Shown here: positions 1 to 12,891 of the stretch, piece by piece | How positions within the stretch are numbered: position 1 is the stretch's first letter | How the letters are laid out: every line of letters starts with the position of its first letter | NCBI RefSeq assembly: GCF_024139115.2 | Contig: NC_085141.1 | Location: 134,725,822 to 134,789,821 of the forward strand | Source: Armigeres subalbatus | Lineage: Eukaryota; Arthropoda; Insecta; Diptera; Culicidae | DNA length: 64,000 nucleotides | Direction: 5' to 3' | Notes under the pieces: model-generated | What the model was told of the DNA's origin: nothing | Databases searched by the model: none | The model's input: the letters and a program-made list of their open reading frames with translations, nothing else | Program-made: the position numbers and the translations under genes

Positions 1-1525
1 AAGTTGCTCCTCCATCGGATTGTATGTACACAACAATAGTTTTACTATAGAATCGCACAATCCCGTGTCCCAAAGAAACACATTGGTTGGCTGCCGACTG
101 CAGCTGCAAAGAACTACAAGTCGTCGGTTATTATTTATTTCCAGCTTCATGCCGTTTCATACGATTTTATTATGATGATTTACCTGGAAGATTGCTGCTG
201 GGAAAAAGAAGTCTAGAAAACGATGTTGTTGTTCGCCGGTGAAGATGACTCTCCGGCCGGCAGCAACAACCGCAAAGACGACGACGACGACGACCGTGAT
301 GACGATGATGAGCAGCTCTCTTCCGCGGAATATGTGGGAGTCACCCACGCCACGCGACTTACCACAGGGATTATCGTCTTTTGATGTTGTTTATTCGTTG
401 TTTTCGGGGCTTCTTCTCGAAACGAAATGATGGGCTCCAATGGATTGGAACAGATCAGTGGACTCCCGGGGGTCCAAATGTTGTTAACCTCCGGTGAATC
501 ACTTGAAACACCATCTAAGCATTTCCATAAACTTGCTGAGTTTCGTCGCGGCTCTGAAAAACATTTGAATTGTTCAACTCAGTGGACTACAACATGGGGA
601 CTGACCTCCGGAAGACCCCTCGGAGGCGTCTAACCTGATCGAATAATTTCTGTCCTCAGACCGACAGCCAGACAATAACGGGGTACGTCGTCGCAACGGC
701 ACGGGTAGGCAAGCAGGCGTTAATTCCTTTGCTGGTAAGCGTTCACGACATGCGCGAGTCAGGTATGAAAAGAGCACAAAGATTGTTTACGCTTATAAAG
801 GAACGAAATGAAAACCTTAAAAGCTTTCTAAAAGGCGTTTTAAGCGTGTAAAATATGGTCCGGAGATGCGCAAGGCGTACGACAGACCTGCCGGCCGACC
901 GTGTCCGTGGCAGCCGGCGCAAGGCCGAGGCAGTTGAGTCACATTCGGATCGAAGTACGCAGGCTGGTGCCCATCTACCACTGGAGTACGGCTCTTCACA
1001 GCGGATTGTGATTTACGTTTACGCGGTGCTTCGATCCTGGAAATGGTCGTTTGCGAAAGTAGAGTGTGGGAAGGCTTAGGGCTAATGATTATTTCTAACA
1101 AGAAAAACGGTTGATTGTCTCATTTGGCTGGAAGGGCTTCAGCTAGATTAAACCTTCTTTGTGACTGGATTATCGGTGGTCTGCGTGTGGGCTTGTACCA
1201 TCCTGCAGTTGAGGAGAGAGAAGTACAATTCGCACTGGCTCTGATTGAAACTAGGTTTGAATGCTCAGCTTTGTAGACTTAAACTGATGCTCAGGTTGCT
1301 GGCACGTTAGAGAACGCAAGATGTCCCGTCGTCTCGAGATTTTTCCATATTATTGGTAGTATCTGTTAAATGTGAATGATTGATACAAAAATATTACAAA
1401 AAGCGTTTACAAGTCTGATGCTGAACACTTCTTGGACACTTCGCTCTTCTAATCGATACAGCTTGAAGTTATTCCATTTGAATTAAATTTGTTTTAGTAA
1501 TTGGTCTTTGATTTTCTTATTTAGG
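1..1525. other. No gene seen; short GAC/GAT run
   Basis: No open frame here has recognisable domain content. The only simple structure is a trinucleotide run of GAC followed by mixed GAC/GAT at about 277-311. The short open frames either cross this run or show no family motif. Confidence 0.6.
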
Positions 1526-1527
1526 TA

Positions 1528-1738
1528 AAGCCTGTCCACGTCAAATTTCGGACACCCATCATCCCATGCGATTTTTTTAATTTTCACAAGCCACTGAGGA
1601 GATCAATTTACACGACAGTTGAATCTCTCCGCTTTATGTTATTCTTTCAGCGGGGTTTCCTTCTTGTCCAAAGAGATAAAATGGCTACAAATCAGTTGGA
1701 CATTGTCTCTGTGTCCGAAATTTAACGTGGACAGGCTT
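1528..1738. mobile_element. TA-flanked MITE, copy 1 (AAGCCTGTCC family)
   Basis: A 211-bp non-autonomous element. Its ends are inverted repeats of about 28 bp, starting AAGCCTGTCCACGT and closing with ACGTGGACAGGCTT. TA sits directly outside each end (1526-1527 and 1739-1740), as expected for Tc1/mariner-type insertion. A second copy of the same length lies at 28736-28946 in the opposite orientation. It has no coding capacity. The superfamily assignment is inferred from the TA duplication only. Confidence 0.85.
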
Positions 1739-1740
1739 TA

Positions 1741-2589
1741 TATGAACGTGAGAAGATCGTAGCGGATTGCCGACGAACAGATGTGTTTTTCAGTGCAGCA
1801 CAGTTTTCCACTATCAGAAATCAATACTGAGATTCCTTCATTACTGCCGAACAGTACCCATAATGTTTTAGTAACTTTCAAGTCGATAGATTCGAAAGAA
1901 CGTGAAGCGGGATATGTTAACGGTCCTAAGTGGATTGGCCAGGATGCAATACCTGCTGTAGATATTTGTAAATCTACTCCACTTGTTTTTTTAGTCTTTC
2001 GTTTATTTGGAAGGCTCATTTGCCGTGAAGCGTTACGGAGCCGAAATCAAGTTTAACAATACATTTCTCGATTCTTATACATAATGTTAGTTTTGGGGAA
2101 CCGAAAGACTCGCGGTTAAGTCGAGGTTAGGGAATACAATAATACAGAAGGAAAGGAAAGTAATTACTATGCTCCACTTGTCTGAAGCTAGGATAGAATG
2201 TGAAAAAGCTCAGGGATACTTGGGCATCGGTGCTCGGTTAAATGATTGCGACCGTGGTCGAGTAGGATGCTTGTAGCTCTCACCGCTTTTTTTCTGCTGG
2301 CTTTAAATTGATAAATTGATCCATCAAAATCTATATAGGAGAACGGTTCGGCACTTTATCCCATAGCTCCTATTTCTATTCCATCAAAAGCAAAGCAATG
2401 CAAAGAAATTTGGTTTGTTTCTTATTTTTGTGAGCACGCTTGTTAGTAAAAATGAGCGACGATATTGGTGCTGTATTTATTTGCTTTGCGATGAGATGAA
2501 AAAGTGAGATGGAAAACGGAACAGTTCCCCTACATAGAAATGAATTTCTGTTTGTCTTAGCCATATAGACTCGGAAACTATACTGAACC
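1741..2589. other. No gene seen
   Basis: Mixed-composition sequence between the MITE and the minisatellite. No coding signature or clear repeat was recognised. Confidence 0.5.
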
Positions 2590-4264
2590 AAGAGGCCCGG
2601 AAGCCTCCTTTCAAGAGGCCCGGAAGCCTCCTTTCAAGAGGCCCGGAAGCCTCCTTTCAAGAGGCCCGGAAGCCACCTTTCAAGAGGCCCGGAAGCCACC
2701 TTTCAAGAGGCCCGGAAGCCACCTTTCAAGAGGCCCGGAAGCCTCCTTTCAAGAGGCCCGGAAGCCTCCTTTCAAGAGGCCCGGAAGCCTCCTTTCAAGA
2801 GGCCCGGAAGCCTCCTTTCAAGAGGCCCGGAAGCCTCCTTTCAAGAGGCCCGGAAGCCTCCTTTCAAGAGGCCTGGAAGCCTCATTTCAAGAGGCCTGGA
2901 AGCCTCATTTCAAGAGGCCGGAAGCCTCCTTTCAAGAGGCCCGGAAGCCTCCTCTCAAGAGGCCCGGAAGCCTCCTTTCAAGAGGCCTGGAATCCATCTT
3001 TCAATAGGCCCGGAAGCCTCCTTTCAAGAGGCCCGGAAGCCTCTTTTCAAGAGGCCTGGAATCCTCCTTTCAAGAGGCCTGGAAGCCTTCTTTCAATAGG
3101 CCCGGAAGCCTCCTTTCAAGAGACCCGGAAGCCTCCTTTCAAGAGGCTCAGAGCCTCCTTTCAAGAGGCTCTCAGCCTCCTTTCAAGAGGCTGGAAGCCT
3201 CCTTTCAAGAGGCCCGGAGGCTCCTTTCAAGAGGCCTGGAAGCCTCCTTTCAAGAGGCCAGGAAGCCTCCTTTCAAGAGGCCAGGAAGCCTCTTTCAAGA
3301 GGCCAGAAGCCTCCTTTCAAGAGGCCAGGAAGCCTCCTTTCAAGAGGCCAGAAGCCTCCTTTCAAGAGGCCAGGAAGCCTCCTTTCAAGAGGCCAGAAGC
3401 CTCCTTTCAAGAGCCCAGGAAGCCTCCTCTCAAGAGCTCCGGAAGCCTTCTTTCAAGAGGCCCGGAAGCCTCCTTTCAAGAGGCCAGGAAGCCTCCTTCC
3501 AAGAGGCCCGGAAGCCTCCTTTCAAGAGGCCCGAAGCCTCCTTTCAAGAGGCCAGAAGCCTCCTTTCAAGAGGCCAGGAAGCCTCCTTTTAAGAGGCTCG
3601 GAAGCCTCCTTTGAAGAGGCCCGGAAAGCTCCTTTCAGGAGGCCCGGAAGCCTCCTTCCAAGATGCGTAGAATCCTTTTTTCAAGAGGCCAGGAAGCCTC
3701 CTGTCAAGAGGCCAGGAAGCCTCCTGTCAAGAGGCCAGGAAGCCTCCTGTCAAGAGGCCAGGAAGCCTCCTGTCAAGAGGCCAGGAAGCCTCCTGTCAAG
3801 AGGCCAGGAAGCCTCCTTTCAAGAGGCCAGGAAGCCTCCTTTCAAGAGGCCAGGAAGCCTCCTTTCAAGAGGCCAGGAAGCCTCCTTCCAAGAGGCCAGG
3901 AAGCCTCCTTCCAAGAGGCCAGGAAGCCTCCTTCCAAGAGGCCAGGAAGCCTCCTTCCAAGAGGCCAGGAAGCCTCCTTCCAAGAGGCCAGGAAGCCTCC
4001 TTCCAAGAGGCCAGGAAGCCTCCTTCCAAGAGGCCCGGAAGCCTCCTTCCAAGAGGCCCGGAAGCCTCCTTCCAAGAGGCCAGGAAGCCTCCTTCCAAGA
4101 GGCCAGGAAGCCTCCTTCCAAGAGGCCAGGAAGCCTCCTTCCAAGAGGCCCGGAAGCCTCCTTCCAAGAGGCCCGGAAGCCTCCTTTTAAGAGGCCCGGA
4201 AGCCTCATTTCAAGAGGCCCGGAAGCCTCCTTTCAAGAGCCCCGGAAGCCACTTTTCAAGAGGC
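2590..4264. repeat. 23-bp tandem minisatellite array 1
   Basis: About 72 head-to-tail copies of a 23-bp unit, GGAAGCCTCC followed by TTTCAAGAGGCCC, with scattered 1-2 bp indels between 2900 and 3660. Variants come in blocks: CCCGG/TTTCAAG units first, a run of CTGTCAAG units at about 3690-3810, then a very homogeneous run of CTTCCAAG units at about 3880-4190. That pattern fits local homogenisation by unequal exchange. Because 23 is not a multiple of 3, an open frame cycles through a 23-residue peptide (RGQEAS..KPP..RPGSLL). The resulting 100-175 residue frames on both strands are by-products of the repeat, not genes. The same unit family forms a second array at 36013-37395. Confidence 0.95.
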
Positions 4265-5429
4265 TCAACTCTCAACAACTTTCACTTGCTAATTAATTCA
4301 TAAGCCTATTCAAAACAAAACAAATATTGTTTCGTGCATGAAAAAATCTACTTCTCCACTTATTTTTAGTCGCAACAAGAGTCGCCTAAGAAAAACATAC
4401 CTGCAGAAAAAAAAACTATTCACACGGAGATCACAGCAACCATTGCGCGTGGACGGCTGCTGCTAAATTTTCGTATCAAGTTTTTTCACCTGTGCTTCAG
4501 CTTTGTTTCGTTGATTAGCTACCCAATTCGGTTGCCAAATTTTGGTTGAGTAGCCCTATGGTGACAACGACGAGAGAGCTCGGTGTCTTAGCTCCATGAC
4601 ATGAATTATTTTGTTGAAGCTGATCCCTTTGAAAGCATATTATTTGCTTCCAGAAGCTACTGTTGAGATTTCAACCAGAATCAATAAGTCCTAGTGGCTG
4701 CTTATCGAACATAAAGTTTGTAACATGGTCACTATTTTGTAAATATTATTTTTAGATTTATTGAATATAATCGTGAAATTGTACATATAATATAATAAAC
4801 TAATATAAATATTTCCGTTCTATTTATTACTTTTGTTCTCAATGTTAATTTATTTTCTTGTAATTTGTAATTATTTATGTTCATTGTTAAATTCACTTGC
4901 ATCCCATAGTCATTTATGTTTGAGATATTCAGTGTCCCCATTTCCAATAAAATGCACTACTTCAAATCCGGAACCCTAACATTCAAGTCGACTTCATCAA
5001 TTAAAGAGTATGTAACCATTCTCACTCCGCTATAAAATCTGAAGGATCAAAGTCTAAATCCGAGTGTTGCTCTCTTCTAAAAAGTATAAGAGTCCAAAGA
5101 TAAATTAAGCGAGACAGGTCATTCAGACGAAAAGGAAAGCGAAAGAGATAGCGCTTTAATCGGTTCACATTCGTGGTTGATGAGAATCGTCGTTTGATCA
5201 AGTCGTGCAATTACTTCGGTAATTTCACGTACTTCCGGTCACGAAGCAATAAGTCCTCACTTATTCTGAGGGCTTCAAGAACTTCTACTCGTCCATTCTG
5301 ACCTGGACCGTGGAAGAGGCGAGAGTGCGTGAAAATCTTTTAGTGTCGCGGTGTGTTTTATTTGGTAATTTATTAAAATGTGAGAAGTCTTCTAGATTAA
5401 ATTAAAATGTTACTTTTTGTTCCTTCAGT
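4265..5429. other. AT-rich, no gene seen
   Basis: AT-rich stretch, especially 4720-4900, with no recognisable coding or inverted-repeat structure. Short open frames here show no family features. Confidence 0.5.
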
Positions 5430-6235
5430 GTAGTCAAAGTTTAACGACCTTTGTCAAGGGTTACGTGCGGTCAAGTTGTGTGTGCGATTGTGAATAGAAA
5501 AAGGTAATTAGTGAAATTGTTGTGTGGAGAATTTTTTTGTTAAATGTGTCGAACAGCCGTTCGACGGCTTTTTATTTAGGAATCGCTTCTAGCGATCCAC
5601 GGCCCAAACTCGGCACACCGCAACTACCAGCTAAACGCGACTCTCGACCCCACGCTTCAGCGTGCAGAAGTCCCGGCTTGAGGGGAAAGCCGGAAGGGAA
5701 CCACTGTTCCGACAGAGTGGCCAACGCAAGTTTTTCCTTCGCTACGACACGCAGCGAAACCAACGCCAAGCCATCGACGATCCCCATCGTCGTCATCTGC
5801 GCCATCTTTTGTCGGTGCGCGCGTCTCAGTACCAGTTCGGAACCATCCACCGTCTGGGAATTTCCGTTGCGAAGCAATCCCGGGTATTTGGACCAATCGT
5901 CGCCTTAGCCCACTTCACCATCGCCGCATTTGGCACGGTTGCCGCAATACCATCGTGTCCGTCGCAGCCGCCGATAAATTCTGCTTTACCGTCAGCATTC
6001 GTCCGCTGCCGGATAAAAGAGTATCGTGAGTACAAAGCAAATCGATAACAATACGCATGCGTAAACTCCACACACATACAAATTAACCGAGCTCAAAGAT
6101 CGACAAGTATCGATATCAGTAGTTAGACGTCACTAGAAACAGAAATCCGCACACACAGTAGGGAAAGCTAGATAGAAAAAGAGAAGAAGGAACACGGAAC
6201 ATGAATAAAAACCTAGGTTAATGAAAACTGAATAA
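5430..6235 (+). other. Unclassified transcript-like block (possible LTR or exon remnant)
   Basis: A CpG- and C-rich block that stands out from its AT-rich surroundings. A pyrimidine tract ending in CAG just before 5431 and AAAAAGGTAATTAG near 5500 look like a 3' and a 5' splice site. Two overlapping frames of 128 residues run through about 5522-6048 but match no family I know. AATAAA signals occur twice just before 6235. It could be a solo LTR, an exon of a retrotransposon or a non-coding exon. I cannot decide between these from sequence alone. Confidence 0.3.
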
Positions 6236-9200
6236 AGCCAATATGTTTTTTGTTTGTGTTACTCTATGGCTGTAGTTTTGTAATGTTAGCGCTTTCCCTG
6301 TAACAGTTTATTTTGTCTTCGAGATTTCTCACGTTCGCGTCGTTCTACCGATTTAGTTTTTTTTGTTTATTTTTGTACGCCAGGATAGACTGCCTGGGAA
6401 ATCAGTCTCTCCACTCACGTGTCTGAAGCAACTAGGAATTTTTGAATGGGGGAAAGTCTTCCAATGATGATACGCGTGAGCGGTGTCTTTGTGTACTGGT
6501 AGAACGACGGTTAGCACCAACCATTTTGTGGAAGCTAAGGGCGTTTCCTAATTTTGGAGAAATCTCGATTAGGCTTTTTGTTTGAATTCCTGTTTCGTCC
6601 CCTAAATCGCTATTTGGACTCTTATACATAAAACCCGCCCTGAGTTGGGTTTCTTGCCGGGCAAACAAACCTCGACAGACGGTCCTCTTCGGAGGTGGCG
6701 CTTAAGCCGTCTGTTTTTGGAGTCGGGAACGGGACGGGAAAAGGATAAAACTTTTAGCCGCATTTGCGTGCTATAAGTTAATATTGAAAAAATCATCTAC
6801 CATTCGCATTGAGCAGTTCGCACAAATTCGTAGGTGGTACAAGCCTGGACTATTGTATGAGAGTATCATCACTTGCATCCGTTAGCACAGATATTGGTTT
6901 GGGACTAATCACTATCTCTTAGATGGAAGCAATGCACTCTCGAATAGGTCGAGAACGAATTGGACACACCTTATTAAGAACGATGAAACCAAAAAGTTTT
7001 AAAATACATTTCAATTTTCATTTAAATGTGATAAAACCTATTGATACAAGATCGACTATAACTTTTATATGCTTCACCAACACACGAAATGCAAGCGATT
7101 TTCAATGGTCAAGAGAAAAAGAAAAGGTATGAGGCATCACTCCACCGTGCTTGATTCGCTCAACCACTTCAAACAAACGTAGGTACAGAATGTATAGAAT
7201 AAACGCATTCCTAGTGCTGCAAGCCCACCAGCACGCTCCAAGCTTTGCATTTCACCATACAAAGAAAATCACTTAACCTTTCAGAGCCTGTGACCACTGG
7301 TTACTAAACCGTCAGCCTCTCAGACATCTGAGCAGCCATCATCTCACTGCGTGACGTGTGAATGAACGCCCCTCTCCATGCTGAAAAGAATAAATCCGAG
7401 CTCTTTTGCCACAATCGGAATGCTGTCTCTTTTAAACCCACAGATAGGATATCCATTTCCTGGCAAAGCGGATTTACCCCGGCGTTCTCCTCGAGCGCAT
7501 AAGGCACCAACAACCGCGTCAACGGAATTATCGCATGCCTTCGAACGGGCTAGCGTGAGCGTGCCTCTTGACAATTCCTCACCTCGCGCACGGAGCTGTC
7601 GGCATTTGATATGCATTTGATTTACTGCGACGTGATACTTATGTTGTTGCACGCCAAACGCCCTAACAACTTGGGTGCAACAAAATGCAGAACCTCACCA
7701 CCTCCACCACAGGCTCTGACCTGCGAAGGGAAACGATGATTGACAGTAATAAGTACCTGGAGTGGCACCGAGCAGCCTCTGCGGTAATCTGCTGAGCCTC
7801 CAAAGTGTGACTTGGAATCAAGCGGATCGTAATCCAACAAATCATGGACATTTTTCGTATTTTTTTGTATTGGATCACGATTAAACGAACTTGGTGCCAT
7901 TCCGGTGCAGCTGCGCTGACCTTGTTCCGATTGATGCGGGTGAAACTCTGCGACACTGTTTTGGCAGGCGAGAAAAATGGTCCGACTATGGTGAAATCTT
8001 GATTAATGACCATTGGCGGGTAAACACAGCTTATTCAATATAAAGTTTGACATTATCCGGTAGCGAATAAAAAAATTAAATGAGAAAAAAATGACGAAGA
8101 AAAATGGTTTCTGAAAATGAAATGGATTTCGATGAACAAGCTCGAATACTCAACCAATATACAAATCTGGCTATCATTTCAACAGCGGGGAAAGGAGTAC
8201 AAATATTACCCAGACACTAACCTTCTTCTGGGACAATTTGAAGCGGTTTGTGACATCCGTGGAGAAGCTGCACCAATTAACATCTTATAGTAAACAACAA
8301 CATCCGGGTGGAGTTTGGGATTGATAGATGTTGCTCCATGCATCAAGGTCGGGGTCAAGTGGCAAATGTCGACAATATCGGCGAAACGTACAAGTTTCCA
8401 GGCTTCCTGCAAACGCTATTATAGAAGTCATTCGATCAATCCTCAATGATATTAATATCTATCATCCCGTATCGATTCACTTTCTTCCAAATATTAATTG
8501 TGAGAGAGAGGTAATAATAATGTAGCACACCTCAAATAAGAATTAATTCAGGTTTCCAAGCTAACCGAGAACCTCAAACAGGGAAGGCAGTAAAAGAGTA
8601 AAATCTTTAAATTATAATAAATTTAAGCTCTGTCTCTGTACTACATAGTGCCTTGACAAATTCCTCACTCTTCATCGCAGCAGTGTTCCCTGATTTGCAT
8701 ACAATACCCTTCGGAAACAAGATCTTGTTCACGCTTCAATTGTCCTGCCACCCCTCCTCCTTCACTGGAGTGATCATGCTCCATATATTTGGTTTCCACA
8801 AGCTGCAACAAAATTCGGTCAATCGCACAGCAACGCGGCATAATTGAATTGAATTCACAGATTGGATCACCGCTAAATGACGAAAAAATACAGGCCACAA
8901 CAACGGCATGGAGAATAAACCGCAATCCGAAGTATCCGCAGATTCACATGCGCTTGACGCGTGATTGATGATGATCGTTGCATGGTACAGTCAAGTCCAG
9001 GCCGCGCGAACCTTCCACGCATCGCGTCAGCTAACCACGTAATGAGGTGACCTTTTCAATTTTCTCCGGCTCGACTGAAATTGCAGTTGCACCGTTTTAT
9101 CTTCCATTAAGCATCATCATCCCATCAGAATGGGGCACCGCTCATACAACCGTAATCCTTCAACAGGTTTCTCACGTTAAATGAAAATGTATCTTACTTT

Positions 9201-10318
9201 ATGGATCTTAATGCCGTATCATCATTTAGCGTTCAACAAGCCATTCAACAGGACCTCGTTACAACGGTTAAGTGCCAAAATTCAATCACTCTTAAGGAGT
9301 GAACTGACTTTCCTGAAACAAAGTTGCCGATGGCTGTGTTTCCGCCACGGCTCGTTCAGCCTCATACATATAACATTGCATTTTTATCTAAATTTCTCAG
9401 ACTACACATGTTAATTAGTTTCTAAAGCGTCCCATAAATTGCTCCCCAGTCACCTCGCCCGGTTGACAGGCTGCCGATATTGATTTCGTCGATTGACGCG
9501 TACCTATTGCCGCCGCCGCCTTCCGACCGACAATTAAGCCATAGACAAATTTGCGACAATTGATGTCGTCGTTATCGACGAGGACCAGCGGGCACTGGCT
9601 GGCCGGTCATTTGGACGCCACTCGACTGTTGTCGCCCAGAAGGCCACCGAGAGTGTAGACTAGGCGCTAGCGCTGGCTGCTGCTGTTGCTACATTGGCAA
9701 TGAATGGATGGCGCTCCTTCTGACTGGATCATAATTTGCGCAAATTTATCACTCTCAATGGGCGATATTGACAGCTCGAACGCTCTCCCACCCAACCCAT
9801 TGATTAGTACTTAATGGAAAAGTTCAATCGGAGAGGGGAAGAAAACGTCGTCGCAATTGCCGTCTTGAGGTCGAGAGAAGTGCACTTAGAATCCAGTACA
9901 AATTGCGGGGTAATATCAATAAAACTATTATTGTTATGATCAATTTATGCGGCTATCATGATGCGATGTCATTTTTGTTGTGACTGACGCGAGGGAGGCG
10001 CAGGTGTACGCATAAAAAGGAATAAGATGCCACTTTTCAAATATACTGTAAATGCTAGTAGAAGAAGTTATAGGGGGAATGACGGCTTACCGCACAGTAA
10101 TTGCCGTCTGATTTTGTTTTGAATGGAAACATTTTTATTTTAAATTATTTGACCCAAGTGGTGTAACTCTCGCTGAAAAACGCAAGCAAATTCGAAAGTG
10201 TTGAGTACAAGACACGACCGCAAGTAGGAACATTGTTCGATTGATCTTTGTTATGTTGCCAAGCAACGGAAACGACAGGATTTAACAAATACTACCACTA
10301 AATTGCACTAAATTGCGT
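6236..10318. other. Four kb without a recognisable gene
   Basis: No domain-bearing open frame was seen. Several GC-richer, apparently non-repetitive islands occur (about 7450-7900, 8990-9100 and 9430-9800). They lack tandem or inverted structure and could be non-coding conserved sequence, but that is a guess. Confidence 0.45.
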
Positions 10319-10322
10319 TTAA

Positions 10323-10544
10323 GGTCACTACTGACGGAATCCAAGTTTCAAAGTGGTCGCGTTTTCGGGGGCACACCACTCGATACGGAGACGGCGCACA
10401 ACTGTCATTTTTGTTGATTTAGCTTTGCTGCGTCGCAGCATGCGTGAAAAAATAAGAAATGACAGTTGTGCGTTGCTTCCGTATCGAGTGATGTGCCCCC
10501 GAAAACGCGAGCACTTTTAATCTTGAATTCCGTCAGGAGTGACC
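10323..10544. mobile_element. TTAA-flanked palindromic MITE, copy 1
   Basis: A 222-bp element bounded by TTAA at 10319-10322 and 10545-10548. The ends are GGTCACTACTGACGGAATCC on the left and its near complement on the right. The inverted arms extend roughly 90 bp each through GTTTTCGGGGGCACACCACTC and ACAACTGTCA, so the element can fold into one long hairpin. The loop holds an extra ~30 bp (GCTGCGTCGCAGCATGCG) missing from the copy at 39823-40010. The TTAA target duplication is typical of piggyBac-type transposases. There is no coding capacity. Confidence 0.88.
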
Positions 10545-10548
10545 TTAA

Positions 10549-11925
10549 GGCTTGACAGCGACAAACCCGAAATCACAATCTTAAGCGAAAATATCACTTG
10601 GCTGCCACCAACGCCATCCATGCGAATACATTTAAGCAGGGGCTCCTTCTGACGAGCACTTGCGATACTGCTGCCGCGACCTCCGCTTGTGAATATGTTA
10701 CAAATAATGGCAATTAATTTGCGTCTTCCGAATCAATAACAGCAATAATTAATAAAGGATGCAACGTTTCCGTTGAACTTGGTGTCACAAAATCATCATC
10801 ACTCAAATGTCCGAATATGGCTTGAGGTACGTGTACGAAAATTTCTTTTGCAAGTACGAGACGACCCAGCCTTGGGCTGAAAGTCTCGATAATAAAGACA
10901 TAAAAAAAATCTTTTGCAAGTGTAGCTGCGGCCCTGAAAAGAACCGTTTTGGTGTACCTTTCGTAGAAGTTCGTGTTCAGCTGGAGCTGGTGTACTTGGT
11001 GACGGCTCTGATTCCCTCAGATGAGCGTGCTTGACCAGCTTGCTCGACAGCAGGAGGCGGACGCAGGTTTGCGGTGCGTTGGAATATGTTGTAGACTCCC
11101 TCTGTGGTTTATGTGGGGTTTGAGTAAGTTACCGTCAACGTGTCAGTCGGTGAGCAGCAAGTTATGACTCGCCCGCTTCTTGCCAGATCTCCGTGGCGTA
11201 CACACGTACCCTTGAAGAGCTGCTGTTATCGCATTTCGCTTCGGCCATTTGAGTCCACACATTTTGGCGATCCTATCAGGTTATTTTTTGGATCTTGACG
11301 CTGATTTCAAAAGGTGAGTTGAATTCAAATGGTTAATCGCTTAAAGATAGAAGAAAAAATAAAGAACTGACTACTTTCTTCTTACTTCTCATATGGCTTA
11401 CGACCATTTGGCCCAATGATTGTTTTCCCTTATGACTATTTGCTGAATGTTGGGTTAGGAATCAAGTATAGTAGATATGTGCTGCCAAAGACGCCATAGT
11501 AATTAAGGACATCAATTCCAGGATGTAACATGGCCTTGAATACCTGATAATAGTCTTACTGTCTGTTCATCTGTCTTTTGAGGATCTATATATATCATAT
11601 GAAGTATTCTGGGGTCCATCATGCTCGGTAAACTTTTATGTATTTGAAACAACTACTACACGGACTTTCTGATGTTTTGGAGGCCTTAAAATAGTTCTTC
11701 GTACAATACTTGCACAAATCCCATATAATTGAATCATATCATTAGAAGTTATTTCAGAACCGTCAGTTGTATATAATACTGCCTGAAATTACTCTTTCGA
11801 GCAACGTAGCTTTCTCAAGCACTAAAAAGAGGAAGGGTTTGCACATACAAAATAGTACAACTATCCGCCTTGATTCTAGAGTTCCAAACAAAAAACTCTC
11901 AAAATTTCCGAAATACACGATTTTT
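10549..11925. other. No gene seen
   Basis: No coding or repeat structure recognised. A 75-residue open frame at about 10807-11034 has no family features. Confidence 0.45.
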
Positions 11926-12030
11926 GCCTTTCTCGTACAACAAAGTTGTACCGAAATGCTATAACATCACTCCAAAAACGAACTTTTGATAGAAGGCTCG
12001 GAGACCCATAGTGATATATACCGACCGACT
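11926..12030 (+). mobile_element. Terminal-hairpin MITE fragment, copy 1 (GCCTTTCT family)
   Basis: It starts GCCTTTCTCGTACAAC, then AAA, then GTTGTACCG, forming a hairpin at 11926-11959. After that comes the shared body TCCAAAAACGAACTTTTG, GAAGGCTCGGAGACCCATAG and the GATATATACC tail. The same hairpin-plus-body occurs at 24400-24519 (minus) and 54015-54108 (plus). It is non-coding. Confidence 0.75.
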
Positions 12031-12039
12031 TGGGCCGTG

Positions 12040-12160
12040 GTCCCGGGCCCCCACAAATCTCATGTAAGAAAACCAACCTTTTTTGTACATTTTGGGGCCC
12101 CCACAAGCTGTCGGCCCCGGGGCCCCCTTCCGGCTAAATCCGGCCCTGCTCATAGTACAC
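12040..12160. repeat. G/C-run repeat fragment
   Basis: Contains TTTTGGGGCCCCCACAAGC, a CCCCGGGGCCCCCTTCCGG stretch and the phrase CTAAATCCGGCCCTGC. The phrasing looks like a dispersed repeat, but I found no second full copy in the window. Confidence 0.35.
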
Positions 12161-12289
12161 GTTCACATTAGAGGAGCGTGAGTATTTAGAATGTCTTTCG
12201 GCTACACCCATTCTTCATCAGCAACTGTACTGATCAAGTGAGGTTGTGTGAGCTATTTGCCAGTCGGTCATCAAGCTCAGACCCGACCG

Positions 12290-12604
12290 CATTGCGTAGG
12301 CCACCTGCCAAACGCCGATGCCACCGAAACAGTGCGCCTTTCTAATAACTAACTGCAACCAAACGCTTGCTGGAACCTTGCGTAGAAGTTCCACTTCCTG
12401 CCGCTATTGTACGACGGCCACTCGATGAAATTTCGCTAAGACGCCACCGTTTGAATAAATCTTCAGCATCGCCACTGGTGACGTGGAATCGCCACAGACG
12501 CCCCCACCGATGCGATGCTTTTCCGCTGAGACTGCTACCAGCGCCTTCGTTCTGCTGTGTCCGCTTCGTTGCCCACGCTTCTCTTGAAACCTTGTTCGAT
12601 CGTT
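12290..12604 (+). repeat. Dispersed repeat block X, copy 1
   Basis: Shares an ordered set of phrases with 30215-30600 and 35215-35790. These include CCAAACGCCGATGCCACCG at about 12308, AATAACTAACTG, TTTCGCTA and TTCAGCATC. It also shares GCTGTGTCCGC with the third copy only. It lies immediately upstream of the + strand LINE. I cannot assign it to a named element. It may be part of an older element into which the LINE inserted. Confidence 0.6.
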
Positions 12605-12891
12605 TTTTGTGGAATCCCGATCAAAATCGCTCGCGCGCGCCGAGAAGCAGCTTTCTTGAATTCAATCAAGTAAGTCCGTTAGTCCCGCCCCTTTGTGATC
12701 TAATACGGGGGTGAATATGTTGTGCTCTCATAACGATCAATGAACGACTGCAATTCATCTCAATCATTCCGAGACAGCAGCACGTACGGACGTGTTTTTT
12801 GCTCGCGCTTTTTTCCAAGTGTATTTTCTCGTTCGCTCGCTGTTTATGTTTTCGTTTCGTCGCGTTGGCGTTATTTTCTCCCGGACCCGTC

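Noticed and set aside
3663..4190. 175-residue RGQEAS/KRPGSLL repeat protein
   Set aside because: Produced by the 23-bp minisatellite. It cycles frames every 69 bp, and opposite-strand frames are also open.
2590..4264. CRISPR array
   Set aside because: Units are contiguous without unique spacers, the context is a eukaryotic transposon-rich region, and no cas genes are present.
5522..6048. Two overlapping 128-residue frames as a host gene
   Set aside because: No recognisable motif, both strands are open because of composition, and no consistent codon signal.
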